From assembly GCA_008000375.1 (NCBI GenBank), contig SMOI01000136.1:30345-86772 (forward strand): 56,428 bases of DNA, read 5' to 3'. Shown here one piece after another: positions 11,579 to 22,600 of this stretch. The translations under genes were made by a program, and so were the position numbers. This stretch comes from Poteriospumella lacustris. Taxonomy: Eukaryota; Sar; Chrysophyceae; Chromulinales; Dinobryaceae. Position 1 is the first letter of the stretch. The number at the start of each line of letters is the position of its first letter. The notes under the pieces are model-generated. The model was not told the DNA's origin and made no database searches. It saw nothing but the letters and a program-made list of their open reading frames with translations.

Positions 11579-11879
11579 GGCTTCTCAATCAATGCCCCCG
11601 GAAAGACAAAGTCAGTATGCGTCTGTGCGAATACTCCCGCAGTTGGCGGACGTCTGTGTGTTCTTGTCTTCTAAGTGTCTAACGACTCTACAAATCTTCA
11701 CAAGGCTCTTTCTCCTCCTCCGATCTTATGCTTTCATGAGCAATAATGCCAATATGTGGTAGTGCTTGTTGGTCATAGATTGATAATAGAATCACATTTT
11801 TTGGTTTTCGTCGCCGTCGTCGTCGTCGTCGTCGTCGTGACTATTCCCCTTCTTCGACGCCCACTGACACTGCTGCTGG
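11579..11879. other. Intergenic region upstream of FIBP with GTC microsatellite
   Basis: This 5' flank of the FIBP gene shows no coding potential on either strand. It contains a short GTC repeat at about 11808-11838, the reverse orientation of the tract that opens the window. Confidence 0.4.
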
Positions 11880-12345
11880 TGGGGGCACTAGGTAATCGCC
11901 CCACGTACATCGTCGTTGGTGCTTCTTGAAAGAACACATCCCCGATGACGCTGATCTACATGTTATTCCCAGCGATTCACAGTCTAACACAGACACAGAC
12001 ACAGAGCCAGAGCCAGTCTGTCACACACGATATCGCGAACGCGACACACAGAGAGACACGTACCAGTCGCCCACAACTCGCGGTGATGTGTTGGGGAAGA
12101 TCGTCTTCCGCCCACATGTCCGGCACATCGTAGTCTACCGCCCCGTCGAAGGCGACAGCACTGCCAAATCACGACAACTACGCCTGCAGATCCGCTGGCA
12201 TCGTGTCGATGGCCACGCGATCGGAGGAAGACGCATCATCGGTGGCGTAGATGATCATGGTAGGTGTCGGTGCGGTGATCGACGCCTGCTGTTGCTATCG
12301 CTGTGTCTGTTGCTGCAGCTGCAGTTGAGCGAGGAGACACTGGTC
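11880..12345 (-). pseudogene. Inverted decayed copy of the glycosyltransferase-like gene
   Basis: The reverse complement of this region aligns with about 1160-1680. It includes the Gln-rich CAGCAACAGACACAG repeat, the ACCATGATCATCTACGCCAC block, the 5' splice site (CGACTG|GTACGTGTCTC), the TGTCTG-rich intron, the acceptor and the first codons of the next exon. The intron is present, so the copy arose from DNA. It is broken: CTGCAGGCGTCG has become CTGCAGGCGTAG (stop), TCGTGG has become TCGTGA (stop), and bases are missing before GACACGATGCC. Many scattered substitutions make it one of the oldest duplications in the window. Confidence 0.88.
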
Positions 12346-12784
12346 GCCCGGGGCGTCCGCTTGTTCCCATCTCAACGGCGACGCGTGGCACATACTCAGT
12401 AGCCGGCCGACGCGCTCGAGGCTCGCCCAGGACCGCTCCGTTGTTACCCACGTTTCCGCCCGGCTTGACATGAGCATCACATCGTAAACCACGTCGCTGT
12501 CGATCCTTGTGCGCGGCTATCGCCTCCCGTGAGCGCTTTGTTTGAATGGCTCATGCTCCCCTTTATTTTTGTTGAAGTACATACAGCTTAGCCATATGCT
12601 GTAAGATAACATTAGAAGGATGCGATGTTTACAAGTATACTGTACACGCCGCTTCTGTTACATGTGACATGTGACATGTGACATATGACATGTGGCATGT
12701 GATGACAGGTGACAGACGAAATACCCTCTTCAAGTGCTCTGGTGCTGATATTTTTACAAGTATTGAAACAAATGGAACGCCAGT
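12346..12784. repeat. Gene-poor spacer with a CATGTGA minisatellite
   Basis: No gene is supported here. At about 12657-12716 a seven-base unit (ACATGTG and variants ACATATG, GCATGTG) repeats about seven times. CATGTG is itself nearly palindromic. Confidence 0.6.
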
Positions 12785-13907
12785 ATGAGCGTCATCAAGA
12801 CTGCCCTATGCTTTTCGAAGATTTTACCACTACGGACAAGAAGGCAGCTGAGTGTCGGGTCTGCCTCGCGATTTGTCCTGGCTGGCATTGTTTGGGCGCC
12901 CATCACCCTCGCAGAGCAGGTTAGGGCCCTTCATACCCATATAGGGGATGCTTGTTACTGATCTATGCATATTTCCATTGCTAAATATAGCGACACGCAA
13001 GCAATTATCGAAATCTGAGCTGGAGTGCTCGGTTCTGTTATTGGATCCGTTCCTCCTCTGGGTATTTGCACCAGTGTCCCCATCCAGACCACTCGACGAG
13101 AATGCCACCGCAAATGGTTCGAGACAACCGCATTCGTTGACACATGATTCCTCTCGACCTTCCTCTCAGACGCTTTGGGAATGCATCTCCAATATATTCC
13201 CTTCTTCGAACGAATCGAAAAAAGTGAAGTAGTGTCACCTTCATTTGCTTTCCACAGGGACCTTGTATAATTTACAATGATATCGGTGTCTGCTACTTCA
13301 ATATGCACAGCTTCGCACGACAATGGAGCTCACATTTCCATCTTCATGAGCTAAATGGCTTCATCATAATTCAGAACCATCCGCTCTTTCACAATACAAG
13401 TCCTTGTGGCTCGACACGGTTCAAGCTTTCCACCACGTCGATTACGACGCTCGCGATACCGTGTAGACCGACACGGGCGCAATGGGTGTCACCATCACAG
13501 CGCCCCGGACGCCAACCCGATCAGCTACGGAATGTGTCTCTCTGGCGCTTGTGGCTCAGGTGGCTCGCGCGACTGCCCTACACACCGCGGCACAGACGAA
13601 TAGACTATTAGTCTATTCGCTGTGTCACGGTACGTGCCCCCTGTTAGACCCAGTTGCCATCACTGATGCGTTTGGTTGGTGTTTAGGGCCATTAGTGCGA
13701 CCGTTGTCACACTCACAACTCCAACTGCAACTGCAGTTTGTGCTCCGCTGCGGACGCCCCAGCGCCCCAGCCGCTGGGTGGTATGAGATACGGCTGGAGA
13801 CCCCAACGTGCCCGACGTCGACTGTTTCAGCACGGGAGCAGCAAATCAAAATGATAACACGCTTCATCTACAATGGAGGGATATACAGCCTTTCAATACG
13901 TGTTTGA
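12785..13907 (+). CDS. Uncertain multi-exon gene, unknown product
   Basis: The pieces are as follows. 12785-12919 encodes MSVIKTALCFSKILPL..., a basic hydrophobic N-terminus that could be a mitochondrial targeting signal. An intron at 12920-13001 follows (GTTAGG...CGCAAG, phase 0). Next comes an open frame through DPFLLWVFAPVSPS. A very good acceptor (TTTGCTTTCCACAG) ends at 13257, giving GPCIIYNDI. A phase-1 intron of about 90 nt then ends at an ATAATTCAG and restores the frame SQYKSLWLDTVQAFHHVDYD. That frame stays open to 13907 except for a single TAG at 13464-13466. A 57-nt in-frame intron candidate lies at 13630-13686. The phases fit at several joints, which is why I list it, but the second donor is not settled and the internal stop needs explaining. 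No family is recognised. Confidence 0.35.
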
Positions 13908-13981
13908 CCAGAAAATGTATGTGATGAATTGGGGTGGATAGTCTATTTACAGAGGAGACAGAAGAAAGTGGTCGGCAATGG

Positions 13982-14740
13982 TCAACAGTCAATACGATAC
14001 AAGTGCACTTCAATGGGATCGCTGTCCATCGCATCGGAGTACTGGGACGTGCTAAGCAAATGGAGGTACGTGAACCTGTAGTCGCGTACGGCACGTTGCA
14101 GGAACTCCAGATCGTTGTCGGGCGTGTGGCCTTCGCAGGGCCGGTGAGCGATGCCGATGAACACAACCCCACGTCGGCCTTCAAAGATCTGGGCGATTGA
14201 TTTCAGCAAAGCGTCGTGCTGAGCGTACGTGTCCCGCCACAGCACATCGGCCAACAGTACCACGTCGACGCAGCCGTCGTCATCGCTGGTCGATAGCCAT
14301 TCGGCCCGTCTCTTTGTAATTTCATCAATGCTATCGCCCCATTTGTATCCCACAGATATAGCTCTTGTGCATTTGTTGATGCGGATGGCGTCGTCGATGT
14401 TTCGCAGAACGTCGTCCTCGGGGTAGTCGCTCACCAGCGCCAGCTTCGCACCCAACTTCTCCGCTACTAAAGACGGAAGCGCGGCCCCGGCTCCAAGCTC
14501 AATGACTACCTTATCTCGGATTATCTCTGGGTGTTGACACAGGTAATCGGACACGACGATAGAAGAAGGCCACACGTGCTCCACATACAAACGGTTGACC
14601 TCGTCTCTCTCACCAACTACAGCTACATCGATGCCACGCACTGCGACAATAACTTCATTCTCAGTTCCATCTTGAGATACGTAAGATCCTTCGTATACAA
14701 AGCCCTTTCTTTCACCGAAAAGACTCATGCCACTGGCCAT
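13982..14740 (-). CDS. EFM7/METTL21-like seven-beta-strand lysine methyltransferase
   Basis: Single exon, 252 residues. The SAM-binding motif I is VIELGAGAALPSL (79-91), followed by post-I VSDYPEDDVLRNI (103-115). DYP after strand 2 is characteristic of the family-16 methyltransferases related to yeast EFM7 (eEF1A N-terminal/lysine methyltransferase) and to NNMT-like fungal proteins. The upstream VEHVWPSSIVVSDYL matches the conserved W-x-(A/S) helix that precedes motif I in this group, and VDVVLLADVLWRD is motif post-II. Expected substrate is a translation factor, probably eEF1A, but other METTL21 targets cannot be excluded. The gene converges on the uncertain gene at 12785-13907 and is divergent from the rhomboid. 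Confidence 0.75.
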   Translation of the reverse strand: MASGMSLFGERKGFVYEGSYVSQDGTENEVIVAVRGIDVAVVGERDEVNRLYVEHVWPSSIVVSDYLCQHPEIIRDKVVIELGAGAALPSLVAEKLGAKLALVSDYPEDDVLRNIDDAIRINKCTRAISVGYKWGDSIDEITKRRAEWLSTSDDDGCVDVVLLADVLWRDTYAQHDALLKSIAQIFEGRRGVVFIGIAHRPCEGHTPDNDLEFLQRAVRDYRFTYLHLLSTSQYSDAMDSDPIEVHLYRIDC

Positions 14741-15152
14741 TGTCGATCTGGCCCACCCACCGTCTTGGTGGTTAATTGCTGTGTCTGTAGATAACTTTTC
14801 GGTTTTTCACTCGAGCAAAGCAGTTATACGTGCACGTTGTTCGGCAACAATACTACCTGCTCATCCAGACACGATTGAATTGGATGTGTTTGATCTTCTT
14901 TCATTGCCTGCCCATGATCGATCCACTGGTCGGCGAAGGAGAACAAAACCTGAAACGTCCTGCTGTCCATAACCGACGGATACCGCATCTTCACCTGAGG
15001 CCTTCTCCCATTTGATGACCCTCGTCGTCGTCGTCGTCGTCGTCGTCGTCCATGCGCCAAACTCGTGGGAATACCAAACCTGTTCGATGATTTTGACAGT
15101 GGTTTACTGCGGTTTACCTCACGAGGAAACACATTTCAATGCAGACCGAACC
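14741..15152. promoter_or_regulatory. Divergent promoter region with GTC microsatellite
   Basis: It lies between the methyltransferase start (14740) and the rhomboid start (15153). It contains a pure GTC repeat at about 15018-15050. A short minus-strand frame at 14824-14988 was considered and not accepted as a gene. Confidence 0.4.
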
Positions 15153-16325
15153 ATGCGAAATGAGCGACAACAAACGAGACGAAACCCGACGCTGTCGCCG
15201 GTGCTCATGAGCCTGCTGCTGCAGCTGTACCAGGCGCTGGAACGATCCAATTACAAACCGCCCGTCACCGTTGCATTCTTAGCGATTAATATCATCGCCC
15301 ACATTCATCCCAGCCCCAATGTGATGGGTTTCTACCTCACGGACATCGGAGCGAACTGTCTGCATCCGCTGAAGATCCTGCACACGTATTACCACCGCGA
15401 CTACATCCCCTGGAATCGCTTGTTCTTGTCGGCGATTATGCATGCCGACGATACCCATTTGTACTACAATATGCTGAGTTTGTGTTGGAAAGGCTTACAC
15501 CTGGAGAAGACGCTGGGGTCGCCTCGTTTTCTCCTGTTGATCGTCTTCTCAATGGCGGTCGCGCCGTGTCTCCACGTTGCCGTGGCGTATTTCTTGTATC
15601 AAATCATTGGATTGGATGAATACTCCGCTGGATATGACATTTGTGCGGTGGGATTCAGTGCCGTGCTCTTCAGTCTGAAATACGTGTGGAACATCCTCTC
15701 GCCGGAGACGACGTCGCTGATGGGCTTCTCGGTCCCGTCGCGGTACGCCGCCTGGTTCGAGCTCGTGCTGATCTCGCTCGTGACGCCAAATGCCTCCTTC
15801 ATCGGCCATTTGGCGGGTATTCTCGCGGGATATTTGTTTCTGTTGCTGTTCACGGGCCACGGACCGTTCTCGGCGCTGCCGTTGCCCTCGTCGTACACCG
15901 CCGCCTGGCAACACGCCTTCGCCCGTGCTACGGGCTGGCACGCGCGTCCGCGGTATACCTATTACAGCGGCCCCCTGCACGGTGGACGATCGGCGGCCGC
16001 GGAGCACGAGGACGGCGACGAGGTGCTCGAAGTGCCGCTCGACGACGGCGAAGACGTCGAACTCGAATTCGTCGAGGACTTCGTCGCCGCCGATGCCCAA
16101 GCGCAGCTGCATCGCAGCGGCCTCCACAATTACGACAGCAGTGGCCTCTCCCACCGCCGACCAGCCACGTCCCACAGCAGTGGTAGTGGCAGTGGCAGCG
16201 GTGGCAGTGCGTTGCCCACCGCCGACGAGCTGCGGCGACGACGCGACGCCCATTTCAGTGGCCCCGCCACCGGCGGCAGCGGCAGCGGCAGTGGCAGTGG
16301 CAGTGGCCATGCCAAGCGGCTGTGA
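15153..16325 (+). CDS. Rhomboid protease, RHBDD1/RHBDL4-like, with VCP-binding-like motif
   Basis: 390 residues from the ATG at 15153 (MRNERQQTRR). The frame is open upstream through the GTC repeat, but that would prefix a Val run, so the later start is preferred. Rhomboid landmarks are NRLFLSAIMHADDTHLYYNML (the loop/helix 2 H..HLxxNM region), the catalytic serine in VGFSAVLFSLK (Ser169), and the catalytic histidine in ASFIGHLAGILAG (His219). The wording of these motifs matches animal RHBDD1, an ER protease acting in ERAD, more than mitochondrial or secretase rhomboids. The usual GxSG is GFSA here. Near the end, DELRRRRDAHF (about 358-368) resembles the Arg-rich VCP/p97-binding motif found at the C-terminus of RHBDD1. 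The tail also has acidic and Gly-Ser repeat tracts (16174-16310). Confidence 0.85.
   Translation: MRNERQQTRRNPTLSPVLMSLLLQLYQALERSNYKPPVTVAFLAINIIAHIHPSPNVMGFYLTDIGANCLHPLKILHTYYHRDYIPWNRLFLSAIMHADDTHLYYNMLSLCWKGLHLEKTLGSPRFLLLIVFSMAVAPCLHVAVAYFLYQIIGLDEYSAGYDICAVGFSAVLFSLKYVWNILSPETTSLMGFSVPSRYAAWFELVLISLVTPNASFIGHLAGILAGYLFLLLFTGHGPFSALPLPSSYTAAWQHAFARATGWHARPRYTYYSGPLHGGRSAAAEHEDGDEVLEVPLDDGEDVELEFVEDFVAADAQAQLHRSGLHNYDSSGLSHRRPATSHSSGSGSGSGGSALPTADELRRRRDAHFSGPATGGSGSGSGSGSGHAKRL
16174..16310 (+). repeat. AGTGGC coding hexanucleotide repeat
   Basis: Two runs of AGTGGC/AGCGGC units (about 16174-16208 and 16270-16305) encode the Ser-Gly tail of the rhomboid protein. They flank the Arg-rich candidate VCP-binding motif. 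Confidence 0.8.
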
Positions 16326-16676
16326 CAGAGGCGACGACCATCACCACCACCGCCCCTGTCTCTGTCTCTGTCTCTGTCTCTGCCGCAGCCCCCACACCCC
16401 CAACACACACACCCACACCTCCTCCCGCAGCATCAGTCACCCCCTCGCACCCCCTCGTACCCCCCTCGACGTGCACAGACACACTCACCCTCTCTCACGT
16501 CTCTCACGTCTCTCACCCTCTCAAAACGGCTAATTACATGACTCTGTACATCTCCTCCACGTATACCGTATACCCCCGTGTCTGTCTCCCTCTCTCCCTC
16601 TGCCTGTCCCCGTCTCTGTCCCTGTCTCTGTCTCCGATCAGAGCCTATTCCACAGAGAGAAATGTGTGTGTCCCAC
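16326..16676. other. Convergent 3' spacer, pyrimidine-rich
   Basis: CTGTCT repeats occupy 16358-16382 and 16577-16635, and ACACCC-type repeats lie between them. No gene is seen. It separates the rhomboid stop from the stop of the 3016-residue protein gene. Confidence 0.5.
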
Positions 16677-19600
16677 TCACGAGGCGTCGTCGTGCAGCCG
16701 CGCCAGCAGCCGGTGGATCTTCCGCGTGCGCGCGTGCTCCCGGGCCTGCAGCAACGCGTCGTGCTCGGCCAGCGTCATCTCGTGCAGCAGGTGCTGCGCC
16801 TCCGCCGTCGTCTGCTGCACTCGCTTCCAGTGCGCCCACGCGGCGGGGTCGTCGGCGTAGCGCCGCTGCGCCGCCGCTTCGACGGCGCGCGCCGCGCGCT
16901 GCTGCGCGTCGCGTTGCAGCGCCGTCGACGTCGCCGCCAGATCACCGACCGCGGCGCGGACGTGCGCGTGCTGCCGCTGGAACTGTCGCTGCTGCGCGGC
17001 GAGATCGGCGTGCTTCACGCGCAGCGCGTGGACCACGTGGCGCAGCGCCGCGCGGTACACCGCGTCGCCCGTCGCCCGGCGCTGCGCTTGCGTCGCTTGC
17101 AGCAGCGCCACCGACCGGTGCAACGCCTCGGCGTCGTCGGCGCCGCGACGCGCCAACGCCGCGGCGGCCTCCGCCACCGTCGCGTGTTGCGCGGCGACGG
17201 TGGCGCGTGTCTCCGCCGCGGCGGCGGCGATGCGCTGCCAACTCGCGACCTGCGCCCGACGGACGCGCTCGCGCGACGCGTCGACGTGGCCGCGCAGCTG
17301 CGCGAGGCCGTCCCAGAGCAGGCGCCGGCTCAGCAGCATTTTGTGGTACAGCGACAGCTGCGCCTGCGCGTCGTCGTCCCCGCCGGCGCCGCCGCCGCCG
17401 CTGTTGCGGGTCGATGAGGCGCCCGGGGCAGCGACAGCGGCAGCGGCGGTAGACGCGGCGGCGGTAGACGCGGCGGTGGATGGCGCGTGGAGCAGCGCGA
17501 AGAGTCGCTCCTTCGCAGCGGCGGAGGCCTCGAGGCGACCGTTGGCGGCGATCGTCGCCGTCGCTACAGCTGCTGCGCCGCCACCACCTTCACCGGCGGC
17601 GGCGGTGTCGGCGGCGGCGGCGTTGGCCTCGTCGGCGGCGGTGGGCAGCGCCAACTGCAACGCGGCGAGTTGCGCGGTGAGGCGCGTGCGGAAGTCGCGA
17701 ACGAAGTCGTCGGTGCTCTGCAGCATCCGCGACAGCTCCGCCGCGCTGCCGCCGCCGCCGCCGCTGCTGCTCCGACCGCCACCGGCGGCGGCGCTGGTCG
17801 ACGGGTCGCGGCGACGGGCGAAGAGACTCGTCGCCGCCGCAGCGGCGCTGTCGTCCCCACCGCCGCCGTAGCCGTCGTCGCGGTCGTCGTCGCTGTCGCC
17901 GAACGTGGCCGTCGCCTCGTCGACGGCGCCGCCGGTGGCCGTTGCCGTGGCCGTCGCTTTGAACGTTTTCACGGGCTTCCGCTTCTGCTGCAGCAGCCGC
18001 TGCGTCGGCGTCGGCGGCAGCGGCGCATCGGTCGCCGTCGCCGTCACCGTCACCGTTGTCGACGATGCGCCATCGGCGGCGGCGGCGTCGTCGTCGGTGA
18101 TCACCGTCAGCGGCGCCTGCTGCGGCGCCTGCGACGGTTTCTTTTGCTTCAGCGACGCGAACACGCTGCGACTCGTCGCCGGCGAAGCGGCGACGGCGCC
18201 GCCCGAACGCGTCGCGGTGGGCTTCGTCGCTGCCAGCGACGGTGGCGCAGCCGACGACGCAGCGGACGGCGCCGCGGCGCTGGCGACCGTCGCAGTGGCG
18301 GCGGTGGGCTTCGTCGCGGCGGGCGCCACGATCGACGACGTCGCCTTCGGAGCCACCGTCGCCGCCGCCGCTGTCGTCGCCGGTGGCGGTGCCGTTGAGA
18401 CGGCGGTGGCGGCGGTGGCAGTGGCGGCGGTGGCGGCGGGTCGCTGGGCGCGCTGACGGGCCATCGGATTCGTGAAACTGCCGCCGCCCGCCTCGTCGAC
18501 CGCGACGGTGGCGGTGGCGGTGGCGGTGGCGGTGACGGTGCTGCGCGTCTCCGACGGTGGTGGCACCGCGACTTCGACCGCGGCGGCCGCTGCGGTCGGA
18601 GGCGTCAGCGGCGGCGGCGGCGGCGGCTCATCGTCATCGCCGTCGTCGTTGGCGGTCGGTGCGGCGGAGGCGGCGGGTTTCTTCACGAGCACCGAGCGGC
18701 GGCGTGCGAACGGCGTCGGCTTCTTCTTCGGCGTCTCCGCCGCCGGCGCTGCAGGGACCGCCGTCGTCGTCGGAGCGGCGGCGGGAGCGGCGGCGGCGAG
18801 CGTCTTCGCCGACGGCGCCGGCGGCGACATTTGCAGCAAAATCGACGACAGCTCGGCGACCGACGACGTCGCCGACGCGTCCGACGCGGCGCGGTGGCGG
18901 CTCGTCCACGACGACGCCGTCGCCGACGGTGGCGACTGCTGCGACTGCTGCGACTGCTGCGGCGACAACTCCGCGACGGTGGCGGCGGCGGTGGCGGCGG
19001 TCGCTGTGATCGGAATGAAATCGGCGTTGGGCTTGCGCTGCCCCAGCGACGACGGCGACGAGGACACCGCCACCGCGTCGCTGCTGCTGCCGCTGCCGCC
19101 GCTGGTGGTGCCCGCCGCGGGGCGGTACAACGCGCTGCCACCGCCGGCGACGGGGCCACCGCTGCCGCTGCCGCTGGAGGCGGCGGAGGCGTCGTCGTTG
19201 GCGAAGGAGAAGAGCTGCTGACTCGCCGCGTGGCTCAGCGTGTTGCGCAGTCGGAACGTCGACAGATCCGACGGCGACGTGCTGCGCGAGGCGCGCGCGC
19301 TGCTGTTGCCGCTGGCGGTCGGCGAGGGACTCGGCTGCCGCGACGACGAATTCGACGAGAACGAGCCCCACAGCCGCCCGAGGGCGCTCTGCTTCTGCGC
19401 CGAGCTGACGTCCGACACGTTCTACACGACACGAGACACAGGTGAGACACACAGGCGGCGAGACACAGACACAGAGCAACGTACCGCGTCGAGCCACTCG
19501 ATGAAGCGGCCCAGCGCCACGCGGCCGTGTTGCTCGACGTCGACCTTGCGCACGATGCTGTCCGCGCGATGCCGTCGCGCGTGCAACACGCCGTCGTCGA

Positions 19601-22600
19601 CCAGCGCCGCGTAGAGCCGATCGAACTGCGCCAACGACACGTGGCCGTCGCCGTGCGCGTCGAACCGTCGCCACACCGCCGCCACCATCACGCGCCGCTT
19701 CCACAGCGGATCCTGCAGCCGCACGGTGCGGAAGTACGCGTGGTCCCGCCAGAAGACCTGGAAGTCCTCGTACGACAACACGTGGGCGCCGTCCAGGACG
19801 CTCTCGGACGCGCTGTACTTGCGCAGCAGCCGCGCCACCTCCTCCGCCGCCAGCACGTGGCCCAGGTCGTAGCCCAAGCGCTGCAGACCGCCCGCGTCCA
19901 CGAATTGGCCATGGTACGCGTATTGCTCGAAGACGATGCGCACGACGGGCTTGTGCTGCGCCACTTTGAACATGTCCAGCGCGTTGACGTAGCTGCGGCC
20001 CCCGCCGCCGCCGCTGCCGCCGCCGCTGACGTCGTCGGCCGCGTCACCGCCACCGCCACCGCCTCCGCCGAGGGAGACGGCGGAGGCGGCCGCGATGCCC
20101 GCCGCCGCCGAGGGGCCGCTCGTGTAGCTGCCCGTCGAATCGTCGCTGCGCAGACGCGGCCGCGTGTCCCCGCCGCTGGCGGTGGACGACGTCGACGGCT
20201 GCCGCGCGAACGAATTGTGCAGCAGCAGCCGCCGCGGGTCGTCGGGCGACAGCGACGTGGTCGGCAGCGCCAGCGGCTGCTGCGTGACGGCGTCGCGGTG
20301 GTCGTGGTCGTGGCCATGGCCGTGGCGCGAGCTGGCGCTGCGCTCGAGCAGCGTCGGTCGCGGCGCCGTCGCCTGCGTCGCGATGGCCGCCAGGACGCTC
20401 GTCATGTCGCGCGGCGGCGCAGCGGCGTTGTCTTCGTCGCTGTCGTTGGCGTTGGCGAGGAACAGCGCGCTGGCGGCCGATGCAGACGCCGCCGTCGAGG
20501 CATGCGGCGGTGGCAGCGGTTTCGAAACGGCCGGCGCCACAGCGTCGTCATCATCGTCGTCGTCGTCATCGTCGGCGGCGTTCGCGAGGAAAAACGAGTT
20601 CGCCGGTGGCTGCGGGGCGGCAGAAGCCGCCGTAGCGGCGACGGTTGCAACGGGCTTCGATGCCTGCGACGGTGCGATCAGATTTCCCGACGGGGCAGCG
20701 GCAGGTGCCGACGGTTTCGAAACCGCCGCCCCTCCGTCGTCGTCGTCGTCGTCGGTGTCGTCGGCAGCGTTCGCCAGCAGAAAACTGTTCAGCGGCGCGG
20801 CCGTCGGCTGCGGCGGCGCAGCAGGCTTCGCAGGTGCAGCCGCCTGCTGTGCCAGCGGTGTGCGACGCGCCTGTAGCGGGTTAGCGACGGGCTGCGGAGC
20901 AGGAGCCGCGGAAATCGCCGGCGGTTTCGAAACGGTCGCTGTCGGCGGCGGCGCAACGGCAACCGGCGGCGCTTCGCCGTCACCGTCGCTGTCGTCGTCA
21001 TCATCGGCAGCGTTCGCCAGCAGAAAACTGTTCAGCGGCGCGGCCGTCGGCTGCGACGGTACGGCGGGCTTCGCGGGGGCCACAGCTGCCGGCTGTGTCA
21101 GCGGTGTGCGACGCGCCTGCAGCGGGTTGGTCACCGGGGCGACTGCGGTCGGTAGCGGTTTCGAAACGGTCACTGTCGGCGGCGGCGCAACGGCGACGGG
21201 CGGCGCTTCGCCGTCACCGTCGCTGTCGTCGTCCGCAGCGTTCGCCAGCAGAAAACCGTTGAACGGCACCGGCGCTGGCGCTGGCGCTGGCGCAGGGACT
21301 GGGACTGTCGTAGTCGCAGGGGCGGGGACAGGAGCTGCCGCTGCGAAGGGCCTCGTCGAGGCCGCCGCTGCCGGTGCATCGTCTTCGCCGTCTTCGTCGT
21401 CGTCGTCGGCGGCGGCGTTCGCGAGGAAAAACGAGTTCGCCGGTGGCTGCACCGCCTGCGACGACGGAACTGGCGGCTTCGCAAGCACAGCAGCCGATGG
21501 CGGAGCGACCGATGGCGACGGTTTCGCCGCCACCGTCGTCGGCGGCGGCGGGGCAGCGACAGGTGCCGACGGTTTCGAAACCGCCGCCCCTCCGTCGTCG
21601 TCGTCATCGTCGTCGTCGGTGTCGTCGGCAGCGTTCACCAGCAGAAAACTGTTCAGCGGCGCGGCCGTCGGCTGCGGTGGTGCAGCAGGCTTCGCAGGTG
21701 CGGCCGCTTGTTGCGTCAGCGGTGTGCGACGCGCCTGCGGCGGGTTAGCGACGGGCTGCGGAGCAGGAGCCGCGGAAATCGCCGGCGGTTTCGAAACGGT
21801 CGCTGTCGGCGGCGGTGCAACGGCGACGGGCGGCGCTTCACCGTCACCGTCACCGTCGCTGTCGTCGTCCGCAGCGTTCGCCAGCAGAAAACTGTTGAAC
21901 GGCACCGGCACCGGCGCTGGGACAGGGACAGGGGCAGGGACAGGGATAGGGGCTTTGACAGGCGCAGGGGCCGGTGCGGGGGCGGCGAGTTCTTTGCGCA
22001 GCGCGACGAGGGGCGAGGCGACCGGTGTGCTGCCGCCACTCGTCGACCCGAAGCTGCTCGTGCGTCGCTGCGATCGTCGCTGGGCCGCTCGCTGCAGCGC
22101 GTTCATCCCGCCGCCGCCACCGCCGCTTGTCGCCTGCTCGTCGACGGTCGATGGTGCGTCACTGGTGCTGGCAGTTGCGGCGACCTTCGCGCGGACGTCG
22201 AGCTCGCGACGCTCCTGCTGCAGCCGCTTGAGACGGTCGCCGATCGTTTCGCTTTTGGCCGTAGCGGTGGCCTGCGCCTGTCGCATCGCCGCAAAGTCCG
22301 CGTCAGTGTCGGCGTCGGCGTCTGCGTCGTTGTCGTCGGAGTGGTCGACTTTGACCGCCGCGGGGGCGGCCATTGCCGGCGGAGCCACCGGCGCAGCGAC
22401 CGGCGGAGCGACCGGCGCAGTGGCGGTGCGAGCGACCGGCGCAGCGACCGGCGCAGTGGCGGTGCGAGCGGTGGGAACGGCGATGGGTTCGGTGGCTGGG
22501 GCAGGGACAGCGGCGGGGCGAGGAGCCACCGACGGCGGCGCCGGTGGAGGTGGTGGGGCCACCAGCGGCGCCACCGCTACCGCCGCCGCGACCGGTGCGT

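Noticed and set aside
14824-14988. A 55-codon minus-strand frame (MRYPSVMDSRTFQVLF...) upstream of the methyltransferase, with a possible intron to 14788.
   Set aside because: Codon pattern looks plausible, but the splice phase does not join the methyltransferase frame, no family is recognised and it lies beside a microsatellite.
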